A DNA stretch of 14,550 nucleotides from the NCBI GenBank assembly GCA_900555295.1, contig USKN01000024.1, forward strand, positions 1 through 14,550, written 5' to 3'. Positions 7,128 to 14,550 of this stretch are shown here, piece after piece (the first letter of the stretch is position 1; each line of letters opens with the position of its first letter). The translations under genes were made by a program, and so were the position numbers. Source of the DNA: an uncultured Eubacteriales bacterium. Its GTDB lineage: Bacteria; Bacillota; Clostridia; UMGS1810. Under the pieces are notes generated by a model, which was given only the letters and a program-made list of their open reading frames with translations, had not been told where the DNA came from and did no database searches.

Positions 7128-7835
7128 TTACTCCTTTACAATTGTTCCTATATTTTCGCCTTTTAAAACTCTTATAATATTTTCGGGGTCATCAAGGCCA
7201 AATACAATAATCGGAATACGGTTATCCATACAAAGCGATGTTGCGGTTGAATCCATAACTCCCAATCCGCGGTTTAATACGTCAATGTAAGTAAGTGTAT
7301 CAAATTTAACCGCATTTTTGTTAATGTGTGGGTCGCTGTCGTACACACCGTCAACCTTTTTGGCAAGCAATATAATATCAGCATTTATTTCGGCTGCTCT
7401 TAATGCCGCCGCCGTATCGGTTGAAAAGAACGGATTACCCGTACCGCATCCAAATATAACAACTCTTCCCTTTTCAAGGTGCTTTGCAGCCTTTCCTCTT
7501 ATGTACGGTTCGGCAATTTGACGCATTTCTATAGCTGTTTGCACACGCGTCGGCACGCCTCTTTGCTCAAGTGCGTCCTGAAGTGCAAGTGAATTAATAA
7601 CCGTTGCAAGCATACCCATATGGTCTGCACGGGTTCTGTCCATATTTTCGCCCGTACGTCCGCGCCAAAAGTTTCCGCCTCCTACAACAACCGCAATTTC
7701 AACGCCCATATCCGACGCTTTTTTTATTGTATCGGTTACAGCGTCTATAGTTTTACTGTCAAGACCGAATGATTTGTCACCCGCAAGCGCTTCGCCGCTG
7801 ATTTTAAGCAATACTCTCTTGTATTTTGACTCCAT
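7128..7835 (-). CDS. pyrH: UMP kinase
   Basis: This cytoplasmic hexameric kinase phosphorylates UMP to UDP in pyrimidine nucleotide synthesis. It belongs to the amino acid kinase fold and is allosterically controlled by UTP and, in many bacteria, GTP. Its 235 residues are full length. KISGEAL (11-17) and GGGNFWRG (52-59) form the phosphate loops. DHMGMLATVINSLALQDAL starts at 71, GTGNPFFSTD (131-140) contacts UMP, and KVDGVYDSDP (160-169) contacts ATP. It is the first gene of the six-gene - strand operon and has its own promoter and a GGAGG site 10 bases before the ATG. The usual upstream neighbours rpsB and tsf are absent; a divergent glycosidase-like gene occupies that place. Confidence 0.97.
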   Translation of the reverse strand: MESKYKRVLLKISGEALAGDKSFGLDSKTIDAVTDTIKKASDMGVEIAVVVGGGNFWRGRTGENMDRTRADHMGMLATVINSLALQDALEQRGVPTRVQTAIEMRQIAEPYIRGKAAKHLEKGRVVIFGCGTGNPFFSTDTAAALRAAEINADIILLAKKVDGVYDSDPHINKNAVKFDTLTYIDVLNRGLGVMDSTATSLCMDNRIPIIVFGLDDPENIIRVLKGENIGTIVKE

Positions 7836-7845
7836 TTTTAATAAT

Positions 7846-7850
7846 CCTCC
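7846..7850 (-). promoter_or_regulatory. Ribosome binding site of pyrH (GGAGG)
   Basis: GGAGG on the - strand ends 10 bases before the ATG at 7835 and fixes that start. It is a canonical Bacillota site, in contrast to the genes left of 2,650, which have none. Confidence 0.8.
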
Positions 7851-7868
7851 ATATTTTTTCTATTGATA

Positions 7869-7897
7869 AGTATATCATACTTTATATAAAAAATCAA
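7869..7897 (-). promoter_or_regulatory. Sigma-A-type promoter of the pyrH-rseP operon
   Basis: On the - strand a -35 box TTGATT (7897-7892) is followed by a 17-base spacer and a -10 box TATACT (7874-7869). TG one base before the -10 box forms an extended -10. Expected transcription start is about 7,862, roughly 27 bases before the pyrH ATG. It is the only convincing promoter I find for the six genes. Confidence 0.75.
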
Positions 7898-7936
7898 CTG
7901 CTTTTTAGGGTAATGCCTCCACATATTTGTTGTGAT

Positions 7937-7958
7937 ACAATTGATTGGTGACAATTGA
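7937..7958 (+). repeat. Tandem ACAATTGA repeat in the divergent promoter region
   Basis: ACAATTGA occurs at 7937-7944 and 7951-7958, a 14-base period. Each copy contains the palindrome CAATTG and is preceded by a related GTGA-type sequence. The pair lies 34 bases upstream of the -35 box of the glycosidase-like gene and about 40 bases beyond the pyrH -35. That position would suit an activator or repressor site for the sugar gene. It is short and AT-rich, so chance is possible. Confidence 0.35.
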
Positions 7959-7991
7959 ACAAAAATAATACAAACACGATAATATTTTACA

Positions 7992-8021
7992 TTGACACTT
8001 TTTTAAAAAATATGATAAAAT
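7992..8021 (+). promoter_or_regulatory. Sigma-A-type promoter of the GH106-like gene
   Basis: A perfect -35 box TTGACA (7992-7997) is followed by an 18-base spacer and TAAAAT (8016-8021), with TG at 8013-8014 giving an extended -10. Transcription would start at about 8,028, leaving a leader of about 20 bases, too short for a riboswitch. Control therefore more likely acts at DNA level, for example through the repeat at 7937-7958. Confidence 0.7.
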
Positions 8022-8031
8022 TTTATAGAAT

Positions 8032-8036
8032 GGAGG
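8032..8036 (+). promoter_or_regulatory. Ribosome binding site of the GH106-like gene (GGAGG)
   Basis: GGAGG lies 10 bases before the ATG at 8047 and supports that start. Confidence 0.75.
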
Positions 8037-8046
8037 TAATATACGT

Positions 8047-10581
8047 ATGTACACAAATTTACAAAACAATTTAAACAATAATACACCAAATTACACAGCA
8101 CCGTTTTTGTGGCTGCACGGCGAAAGCCACGAAGCTTTGTTAAACGAAATTAAACATATATACGAATGCGGCATACATGCCGTGTGCCTTGAATCACGTA
8201 CACACGAGCAGTTTTGCGAACAAAAATGGTATGATGATATAAAATTTATATTTGATGAATGTAAAAAACTCAATATGCGTGTTTGGATACTTGACGATAA
8301 GCACTTTCCCACAGGATACGCAAACGGAATTTATAAAGATAAATATAAAGATTTAAGACCTTGGACAATTTATGAGTCGCATATAGATATATGCGGCCCC
8401 GTAAAGGACGGGTTTGTGCTTGCGGATATGCATAAAATTAACGAAAGCAGTAAAATTATTGCAGCTGTTGCACTAAAACATATTCCCAATACAGATAATT
8501 ATACGGATGATGTATATACACTTACCGACGGATTGCACGGCGACAGTTTGTATTTAACTCTGCCCGAGGGAATGTGGCGGATAGTATTTTTAATTAAAAC
8601 ACGCGGCGGTGTAATATCCGACAGAGCCGACTACTGCGATATGCTCAATCCTAAATCGGTTGACGCGTTTGTAAGCGAAGTATATGAGGGGCATTACAAA
8701 AACTTAAAAGAGTATTTCGGCAATACATTTTTGGGTTTTTTTTCGGACGAGCCATCGTTTAACAATATTACCGCACGCACCAAAGCTGTTGAAACGGGAA
8801 CTGTTTATACACATCATCCCTGGAATGACGACGTATACGATAAATTAAATAAAATTTATAACGGCAATGCCGATAAATACCTTGCGGGAATATGGTTTAA
8901 CATTGAAAATAACATATCAAACTCGGCAAGATACGAATATATGAATATAATTTCAAACGAATACAAAAACAATTTTACCGATAAATTAGGTACGTGGTGC
9001 AAAAACCATAACATTGAATATATAGGTCACGTAATAGAAGATAATAATATACATACCAAAACAGGTATGGGAGCAGCGCATTACTTTCGTGCGATTGACG
9101 GACAGCATATGTCGGGAGTTGACGTTGTTCTGCATCAGTTAGTTCCGGGCCTTATTGAATGTAACAATGCCGGTCTTGTAAGTTATTGGCATATGAACAG
9201 TAAATTTTTTAATTACGTGCTTGCAAAACTCGGCGCGTCGTCTGCCGCAATCGACCCTAAAAAGAAAGGCAGAGCAATGTGCGAAATATTCGGCGCATAC
9301 GGCTGGGCGGAGGATACAAAAATAATGAAATATTTGTGTGACCATATGCTGGTACGCGGAATTAATTATTTTGTACCGCACGCTTTTTCGCCAAAACCGA
9401 ACGACGAAGATTGCCCGCCCAATTTTTACGATAACGGCGGCAATCCGCAATATAAATATTTTAAATATATAATTTCGTATCTTAACAGATGTTCGCATAT
9501 GTTGAACGGTGGAAAGCATATTGTACATTGCACTGTTTTGTATGACGCCGAATTCAGATGGGTAAACAAAAGGTATTTGCCTGTTGAAGATATTGCAAAG
9601 GAACTTTACGATAACAAAATTGATTACGATATTATTCCTGCCGATATTATTGATAAAACCGATGATGACGGAAATGCGTACATAAACAGATATGATGTTT
9701 TGCTTGTTCCTTACAGCGAGCATATTCCGCAGGCAATAAAAAGCAAAATTGAAAACGCAAACATTAAAACTTATACGGTTGTACCCAACGGGTACGCAAA
9801 ATGTGACGGCGCAGTTGAATTAAACGGCATTGCAAAAATATTGGGCGATAAATATGCCGACGTGTATTGCAGCGAAAACCATAAATTTTTAAGATACTAC
9901 CACTACTTAAACAACAATGCTCATATTTATATGTTTTCAAATGAAGATACATTAAAAACGGTAAATACAAAAATAACGCTTGCAAAATTTGACGGCGGTG
10001 ATTTTATAATATACAATGCCTTTGAGAATACAGCTTGCCGTGCATATTCAAAAGACGGCAGTATAAATCTTACCCTGCCTCCGTATAATTCGGTTATGAT
10101 TATTTTCGGCGATGTGCCGTACGATAACATTAAACCCGCTTGTGATATTTCGGTTGTAAAAAGCACAACCTTAAACGTACCTCTTGAAATATCTGTAAAA
10201 AAAGAAAGCGAAAAAGAATTTACATATTATAAAACAACAACCACACCCGAAAGTATAACTCTTTATAGTGCACTCCCCTGTTTTTCGGGCGATATAAAAT
10301 ATACGGCTCAAATTGAATTTGAACAAAAAAATGCAATTATTGACTTGGGCGATAAAACAGGCGGTGCCGCCGTGCTGTACTTAAACGGTAAAAAATGCGG
10401 AGTAAAACTTTTTCCGCCGTATACATTTAATGTGTCGGAGTTTATTAAAGACGGATTAAACACTTTGGATATAACAGTATCAAACCATAACGGATATCAA
10501 AAACGAGATAAATTTTCAAAATTTTTGCTGTTTGAACCGTCGGGTTTAACCGAAAATATTAAAATACACTACTTTAAATAA
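8047..10581 (+). CDS. GH106-like glycoside hydrolase, cytoplasmic
   Basis: This 844-residue protein has no signal peptide and should act inside the cell on imported oligosaccharides. The N-terminal half looks like a TIM barrel. 'WILDDKHFPTGYANG' (80-94) resembles the WLYDE-x-x-PSGxAGG segment of GH106 rhamnosidase-like enzymes. FFSDEPSF (231-238, Glu235), GHVIEDNN (327-334, Glu331) and MCEIFGAYGW (411-420, Glu413) offer candidate catalytic acids. Residues about 490-590 resemble a glutamine-amidotransferase-like domain such as accompanies some glycosidase barrels. The C-terminal part has a galactose-binding/GH2 sugar-binding-like beta sandwich: IDLGD, then LYLNGKKCG, then a 'G-x-N-x-L-x-I-x-V-x-N' strand (about 764-814). 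The substrate could be a rhamnosyl or uronosyl oligosaccharide, but this is inference. It is a single gene with its own promoter, convergent with the SGNH unit. A GH family placement is likely but distant. Confidence 0.75.
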   Translation: MYTNLQNNLNNNTPNYTAPFLWLHGESHEALLNEIKHIYECGIHAVCLESRTHEQFCEQKWYDDIKFIFDECKKLNMRVWILDDKHFPTGYANGIYKDKYKDLRPWTIYESHIDICGPVKDGFVLADMHKINESSKIIAAVALKHIPNTDNYTDDVYTLTDGLHGDSLYLTLPEGMWRIVFLIKTRGGVISDRADYCDMLNPKSVDAFVSEVYEGHYKNLKEYFGNTFLGFFSDEPSFNNITARTKAVETGTVYTHHPWNDDVYDKLNKIYNGNADKYLAGIWFNIENNISNSARYEYMNIISNEYKNNFTDKLGTWCKNHNIEYIGHVIEDNNIHTKTGMGAAHYFRAIDGQHMSGVDVVLHQLVPGLIECNNAGLVSYWHMNSKFFNYVLAKLGASSAAIDPKKKGRAMCEIFGAYGWAEDTKIMKYLCDHMLVRGINYFVPHAFSPKPNDEDCPPNFYDNGGNPQYKYFKYIISYLNRCSHMLNGGKHIVHCTVLYDAEFRWVNKRYLPVEDIAKELYDNKIDYDIIPADIIDKTDDDGNAYINRYDVLLVPYSEHIPQAIKSKIENANIKTYTVVPNGYAKCDGAVELNGIAKILGDKYADVYCSENHKFLRYYHYLNNNAHIYMFSNEDTLKTVNTKITLAKFDGGDFIIYNAFENTACRAYSKDGSINLTLPPYNSVMIIFGDVPYDNIKPACDISVVKSTTLNVPLEISVKKESEKEFTYYKTTTTPESITLYSALPCFSGDIKYTAQIEFEQKNAIIDLGDKTGGAAVLYLNGKKCGVKLFPPYTFNVSEFIKDGLNTLDITVSNHNGYQKRDKFSKFLLFEPSGLTENIKIHYFK

Positions 10582-10582
10582 T

Positions 10583-10644
10583 AAAAAAGCCAAAAAATCT
10601 GTGACAGAAAATAAAATTCTGTCGCAGATTTTTTTAGCTTTTTT
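10583..10644. terminator. Bidirectional intrinsic terminator between convergent genes
   Basis: The long inverted repeat has arms at 10583-10609 and 10617-10644 around a 7-base loop (10610-10616). The inner stem pairs AAAAAATCTGTGACAGAA with its near-exact complement, with one position changed that still allows a wobble pair in the + strand RNA. The outer AAAAAAGC/GCTTTTTT pairs after a one-base irregularity. A-tracts on one side and T-tracts on the other give a U-run in both transcription directions. It starts two bases after the stop of the GH106-like gene and ends 15 bases before the stop of the SGNH gene. Confidence 0.9.
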
Positions 10645-10659
10645 GAAGGTTTTCTATTT

Positions 10660-12738
10660 TTAGTCTGCTTTTTCTATTACAACAGAATAGCTAATCGGTT
10701 TTGCTTCATTTTTGGCTTTAATTTCAAGCGCTTTAAGTTTTTCCCAATTTTCTTTTTGGTCGGGTTTGTACGATTCTCTGCGTTTGCCGTCACTACCGTT
10801 AGAAAATTTTCCTATGTAAGCATAATAACTTGCCGTATAGTTTTTCTTTTCTTCAATAAGTTTTAATACCTGCTTTGTAAGAGTATCAAAGCTTGCATTT
10901 TTAATTTCATCCGGCGTCATTTTATTGTTGCTTATTAAAAACTGCTCAGTAAGTGCAATATTTCGGTACTCACTTTCACGGTTTAATTTATCGCGGAGTG
11001 TTTCAAACGATGCCGTTGCCGCTGTTTGGTTTGGATTTTGCGAAAGAGTTGCTATATTTATGCCGTTTGCAAGATCTGCTGCGGTAAATGTACCGTCAAT
11101 TTTTGCACCGTTGAGCAATACATTGTAATTGCCGTCCGCAAGATTTGCAACCTTTATTATTTCTCGGTTTAAATCCTCCGTTAAAGGCACTTTCCACTCA
11201 TTTTCCCATTTTTTATAATCGTCGGTATATGCAAGCGGTGACGAATAAGGTGTGTATATATATTCAACACGCTGTGCCGAATTTGACGTAACTTTAACAT
11301 CCGCATTGTCGGCAGTTGCAGTACCGTTTGCCGCGTCTATGCTTACCGACGCAACATCTGATTTTCCGCCCTGCTGTTTAATAATTTGGTATGCCATATA
11401 TAATCCGCCAAGCTCGTTGGGGTGAACCCTGTCTTTACCTGCAATTATTTCATCCGTATAACCTGTGCTTCTTATTTGGTTTACTATATCCGTTGTGGGA
11501 GTCCATATATCAATAATAGGTATATTGCGGTTTTGCGCTGTATCTTTTAAACGTGATACAAGATTTTTAAGTCCCACCGAATTGCTTTTGGGGTTAAACG
11601 GTCCCGTTGCTTGCGTAAAGCCCTCGGTATCTTCAAGCGCACAAGGTGTTATAAGCGTAAGAGATACATTGTTTTGTTTAAACATATCTATAATTGTGCC
11701 GATATTTTTAATATATGTATCTATAGCCGCCGCTTTTCTGTCCGCATTTTCGTTTTCATCTTCAGTGTAAAGTTCTCTCGCCAAATCGTTGGTACCTATC
11801 ATAAGCGTTGCTTCATCGGGTCTTCCTGTTAATGTATCATTTAAAATATCCCAATTAAAACGGCTTATAATATTACTCGTTGAGTTACCGCCTATACCCT
11901 TTATAATAAACTTGATTTTTTTGTTTGGATAACGTGTTTGATAGTAATGTTCAACATATTTTATATACTGTGCCTGATGTGTTATACTGTCGCCTACAAA
12001 AGCAACCGTAATTTCATCGCCGTCACCTGTAAATGTTCCGTTGTTTGTATATTTTATCTGCCCGTTTGAAAGCGGAATTAAAGTTACAAAATCGCTCCAT
12101 ACAAAAGCTCTTGCATAATCCGCGCCATCGGGAATAACAACGCTTTCATCATACCCGGCGGATTTTGAAAGCTCATCAAAATTTAAACTTCCCTCCGAGT
12201 TTATTTTTATACCTTTAAGAGAATTGTTTTCATCATAAAAAGCCGTAAACAATTTATAACTTCCGTCATTACCGTACTTGTTTGTAATATCCGCAACCGC
12301 TTTTAAATAGTCGCCCGGCTTTATTACATTGCTTCCGTCAGCCGCTTTAAGTTTTACCGACGCAATTACGGGTTTTTCGGCATAACTTAATGTAACACTT
12401 TCGGTTACATCGCTTGTGCCTGACTTAACGCTTACCGCAACATTTGATATGTCGCCGCGAAATTTAAACTTTGTTTTATAAATTCCATCATTGCTTACGC
12501 TAATTTGGTCTATATATTTAATCGATTTATCGCCTTTTTCGATAAGAGTAAGCGTAACACCTTTTGCAAATGACGAGGCTATACTGCTTAAATTACCCTC
12601 AATATATACATTTGTATCTTGTGCGGAGGAGGAATAATATCCCGCCTCCGTTACCGTATCGGCATAAACCGCACCACACGCAAACACAATAAGCATACAC
12701 ATTAAAAGTGAAATTGCTTTTTTAAAATTTAACTTCAT
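10660..12738 (-). CDS. Secreted multidomain SGNH/GDSL hydrolase (probable carbohydrate esterase)
   Basis: This 692-residue secreted enzyme probably removes acetyl or other ester groups from polysaccharide. A signal peptide covers about residues 1-26 (KK, hydrophobic core, then VYA-D as cleavage site). Two Ig-like accessory regions follow (about 28-120 and 122-225); the second ends in ARAFVWSDFVTLIPLS (209-224). The SGNH catalytic domain spans about 243-460. Block I GDSIT carries nucleophile Ser251, block II is GIGGNS (281-286), block III GTND carries Asn317, and block V DRVHP carries Asp436 and His439. A C-terminal helical extension (about 520-692) with GNYNVLLNG, ADLANGINIA and an ETLRDKLNRESE helix resembles the tail of some bacterial GDSL esterases. 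There is no LPxTG or SLH anchor. An AAGGAGG site in the 3' end of the upstream beta-helix gene drives its start. Ester substrate unknown. Confidence 0.9.
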   Translation of the reverse strand: MKLNFKKAISLLMCMLIVFACGAVYADTVTEAGYYSSSAQDTNVYIEGNLSSIASSFAKGVTLTLIEKGDKSIKYIDQISVSNDGIYKTKFKFRGDISNVAVSVKSGTSDVTESVTLSYAEKPVIASVKLKAADGSNVIKPGDYLKAVADITNKYGNDGSYKLFTAFYDENNSLKGIKINSEGSLNFDELSKSAGYDESVVIPDGADYARAFVWSDFVTLIPLSNGQIKYTNNGTFTGDGDEITVAFVGDSITHQAQYIKYVEHYYQTRYPNKKIKFIIKGIGGNSTSNIISRFNWDILNDTLTGRPDEATLMIGTNDLARELYTEDENENADRKAAAIDTYIKNIGTIIDMFKQNNVSLTLITPCALEDTEGFTQATGPFNPKSNSVGLKNLVSRLKDTAQNRNIPIIDIWTPTTDIVNQIRSTGYTDEIIAGKDRVHPNELGGLYMAYQIIKQQGGKSDVASVSIDAANGTATADNADVKVTSNSAQRVEYIYTPYSSPLAYTDDYKKWENEWKVPLTEDLNREIIKVANLADGNYNVLLNGAKIDGTFTAADLANGINIATLSQNPNQTAATASFETLRDKLNRESEYRNIALTEQFLISNNKMTPDEIKNASFDTLTKQVLKLIEEKKNYTASYYAYIGKFSNGSDGKRRESYKPDQKENWEKLKALEIKAKNEAKPISYSVVIEKAD

Positions 12739-12742
12739 TTGT

Positions 12743-14550
12743 TTATCCCTCCTTACTAATTTTTACAGCACGTGAAATAGGATTGATTGATGTGTTGTTC
12801 TCCCACATAAAGAATGCCGCTCTGTCTGATTTTTTATTAAACTCAATTTCAACTTTTTCTCCAAACTCATTGGCAGGCACGCTTATATCAAATTGCTTTA
12901 TATCAACCAATTCATTGCCTGAATATACTGCCGCATAAACAAGCGCACTAATTTTATCGTTTGAAATATTGTACGGCACACCGCAAAGCTGCGATTTTTC
13001 ACCGTTTACATTTAATACGGCATTGCATATGTTTATTTTATTTTCCGAATGTATTACATCCATCTCGGAACTGTTGGTATTAAACGTGTAAGTATCCGAA
13101 ACTTTTACCTCTTGTTTTACATTATCGGACATTGTAATAAGCTTAACTCTCCACCAATACTGTGTATTGTCGGCAAATATACCGCTGTCTTTTACGGTAC
13201 AATCCATACCGTATTGTGTTTTTGAATATACAATGTTTTTAAATGAGCTGTCACGCGCTATTTCAAGAGTATACTTGCCCGCTCCCAAAACGCTCGTCCA
13301 TATAAAGCTTACACCGCCCGAAAAATCGTGTACCGTTGAACCGTTTACGGGTGATATTGCGTTTGTATCGCCCAATTTAACATAATCATTCCAGCTTTTT
13401 GCGCCTATTATTACGCCTATGTTTTCATACGGTATCGAGTCAAACTTGCGTATATATCCGCGAACCGTATCGTATGCCTGTTCGCTCGAATAGCCTTTTG
13501 ACGCAAACGGATTGTTTTGTGTTTCAACCTTTACATTGTTTTCGGCAACCGCTGTTCTTGAGCCTATATCGCTTATATATATTCCCGTTTTGGTAATAGC
13601 GTTTATGGTGAAGTTGTTTGCAACATAAGCGTATTTGGGTGCTCTTAAATATGTGTTTAAATCGGTAATTGTGTTTGTTGTGTCAAATCGACCCGATCTT
13701 GGATCCCATTCGCTTGGGTAAGTAACATTTACCGATGAATCAAGCACCTCGCCGTTGCTCAATCTTACATTAATGTTTGAAAGTATTTCGCCGTTTTGTT
13801 TGTATTCGTTAATACGTGTAAGCATTTTTACCGAAAAATCGTAAAGCGACGGATATCTGTTTTTCCAAACATCGCTTTTGTAGTAATCCGATTTTAAATA
13901 TGCTGTAAACGAACCCATTTCAAGCGCACCGTTTTTCCACCGTGTATCGTTTATCATATAACCTCTTGTATCGGTTACACCGTGGTGTTTACTGTTTGTA
14001 CCTGTTTCGGAATTATATTGCATAGGATTTTTAATAATGTTGCCCACAATTGCGTTTTCACTTCCGCCGTTGTAGAATATTATAGCGTCCTCAACAATGT
14101 TGCCGTATACAAAGTTGCCCGACAGCATATCGTCAAGATAAATTCCCGTATACTGCGTGCGTTCCTCGTGCGTGTTGTGAATATAATTAAATCTCACGTG
14201 ATTTCCGCGTACGGCAAAGTTGTTGCCGTTTACATATATTCCGCCGGCGTCAGATATTTCACGAGGGCTTGAATATACCTCGTTGTACTCATACACATTT
14301 TCGCAGCCCTGGTTTATGTACATTGCCGTACCCACCGCGTTTGATACAACATTGTGGCTTGCAATGTTACCCACACCGTGTACTCTTACAGCACGGCAGT
14401 TGTATACGTAACTGTTTTGTATAAAATTTCGCTGTGGAGTAAGACTTTTAATTATATCCGTTGACATAGAAACGCTGAACGCGTCACCTGTACAGTTAAG
14501 AATTTTGCATTGTGTTACACCGCAGCATTTTGAATTGCCTTTAATATTTA
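12743..14550 (-). CDS. Right-handed parallel beta-helix protein, 5' end outside window
   Basis: The reading frame stays open to the right edge, so the ATG at 14467 is internal and at least 27 further residues precede it. Numbering here is from that Met. Residues about 1-145 and 265-320 show short repeats built on N/G-x-hydrophobic-x-x-N, typical of pectate-lyase-like parallel beta-helices. DAGGIYVNG (73-81) and TGIYLDDMLSG (107-117) are hallmarks of a broad family containing lyases, epimerases and glycosidases of polysaccharides. A helical insertion (about 200-222) interrupts the helix. A fibronectin-III-like domain follows at about 368-463, with the YTLEIARD strand and YWWRVK (437-442). A C-terminal domain (about 475-570) contains AAFFMWENNTSINPIS (550-565). 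A signal peptide would lie outside the window. The catalytic type cannot be told. It is the upstream partner of the SGNH gene in one transcript. Confidence 0.85.
   Translation of the reverse strand, partial: NIKGNSKCCGVTQCKILNCTGDAFSVSMSTDIIKSLTPQRNFIQNSYVYNCRAVRVHGVGNIASHNVVSNAVGTAMYINQGCENVYEYNEVYSSPREISDAGGIYVNGNNFAVRGNHVRFNYIHNTHEERTQYTGIYLDDMLSGNFVYGNIVEDAIIFYNGGSENAIVGNIIKNPMQYNSETGTNSKHHGVTDTRGYMINDTRWKNGALEMGSFTAYLKSDYYKSDVWKNRYPSLYDFSVKMLTRINEYKQNGEILSNINVRLSNGEVLDSSVNVTYPSEWDPRSGRFDTTNTITDLNTYLRAPKYAYVANNFTINAITKTGIYISDIGSRTAVAENNVKVETQNNPFASKGYSSEQAYDTVRGYIRKFDSIPYENIGVIIGAKSWNDYVKLGDTNAISPVNGSTVHDFSGGVSFIWTSVLGAGKYTLEIARDSSFKNIVYSKTQYGMDCTVKDSGIFADNTQYWWRVKLITMSDNVKQEVKVSDTYTFNTNSSEMDVIHSENKINICNAVLNVNGEKSQLCGVPYNISNDKISALVYAAVYSGNELVDIKQFDISVPANEFGEKVEIEFNKKSDRAAFFMWENNTSINPISRAVKISKEG
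12748..12754 (-). promoter_or_regulatory. Ribosome binding site of the SGNH gene inside the beta-helix gene (AAGGAGG)
   Basis: AAGGAGG lies within the last codons of the beta-helix gene, 9 bases before the SGNH ATG at 12738. Four bases separate the two reading frames. The placement indicates one transcript and likely translational coupling. Confidence 0.85.

Noticed and set aside
7836..8046. Riboswitch or leader RNA in the divergent region
   Set aside because: The predicted leaders are only about 20-27 bases long and no stable conserved structure is visible.
9139..9723. 194-codon open frame antisense to the GH106-like gene
   Set aside because: The + strand frame is a long, motif-bearing enzyme. 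The antisense translation shows no family features.
14465..14467. ATG as the true start of the beta-helix gene
   Set aside because: The frame continues without a stop to the window edge and keeps the beta-helix-like pattern. There is no ribosome binding site before this ATG.
1..14550. CRISPR array, tRNA or rRNA gene
   Set aside because: No regularly spaced long repeats, cloverleaf or rRNA-like sequence was seen on either strand, including at the recombinase boundary where a tRNA attachment site might be expected.

Overview
The window reads as two blocks of different ancestry that meet between about 2,650 and 2,755. The left block (1-2,650) carries a complete tyrosine site-specific recombinase of the kind common in Bacteroidota mobile elements (+ strand). 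Behind it are two small genes of unknown function on the - strand: a two-helix membrane protein with a coiled-coil tail and a 108-residue protein. None of these three genes has a recognisable Shine-Dalgarno sequence. Two of the upstream regions contain TAnnTTTG, the Bacteroidota -7 promoter element.

The right block (2,756-14,550) is typical of low-GC Bacillota, probably a gut-type clostridial lineage. Strong GGAGG-type ribosome binding sites and sigma-A-type promoters support this. So does the conserved gene string pyrH-frr-uppS-cdsA-dxr-rseP (7,835 down to 2,756, - strand), packed with gaps of 20 bases or less. The string joins UMP phosphorylation, ribosome recycling, the undecaprenyl lipid carrier, CDP-diacylglycerol synthesis, the MEP isoprenoid pathway and site-2 intramembrane proteolysis. 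Its usual companions (rpsB-tsf upstream, often ispG downstream) are not in view: a divergent glycosidase-like gene lies upstream and the recombinase block follows.

From 8,047 to the right edge the genes look like carbohydrate-processing accessory genes. An 844-residue cytoplasmic GH106-like protein (+ strand) has its own sigma-A-type promoter and converges on a two-gene unit (- strand). That unit encodes a parallel beta-helix protein, cut by the window edge, and a secreted SGNH/GDSL esterase. A long bidirectional hairpin terminator separates the convergent units. The two - strand genes are spaced for translational coupling and share a similar accessory-domain motif. A plausible reading is extracellular de-esterification and backbone attack on a plant or host polysaccharide, followed by intracellular trimming of the released oligosaccharide. 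The substrate is not determined by the sequence.

The main open question is whether the 2.65-2.75 kb boundary is a real inter-phylum integration of a Bacteroidota-type element downstream of rseP, or a chimeric metagenomic contig. Recombinase position and orientation fit an element end, but no matching second attachment site is in the window.
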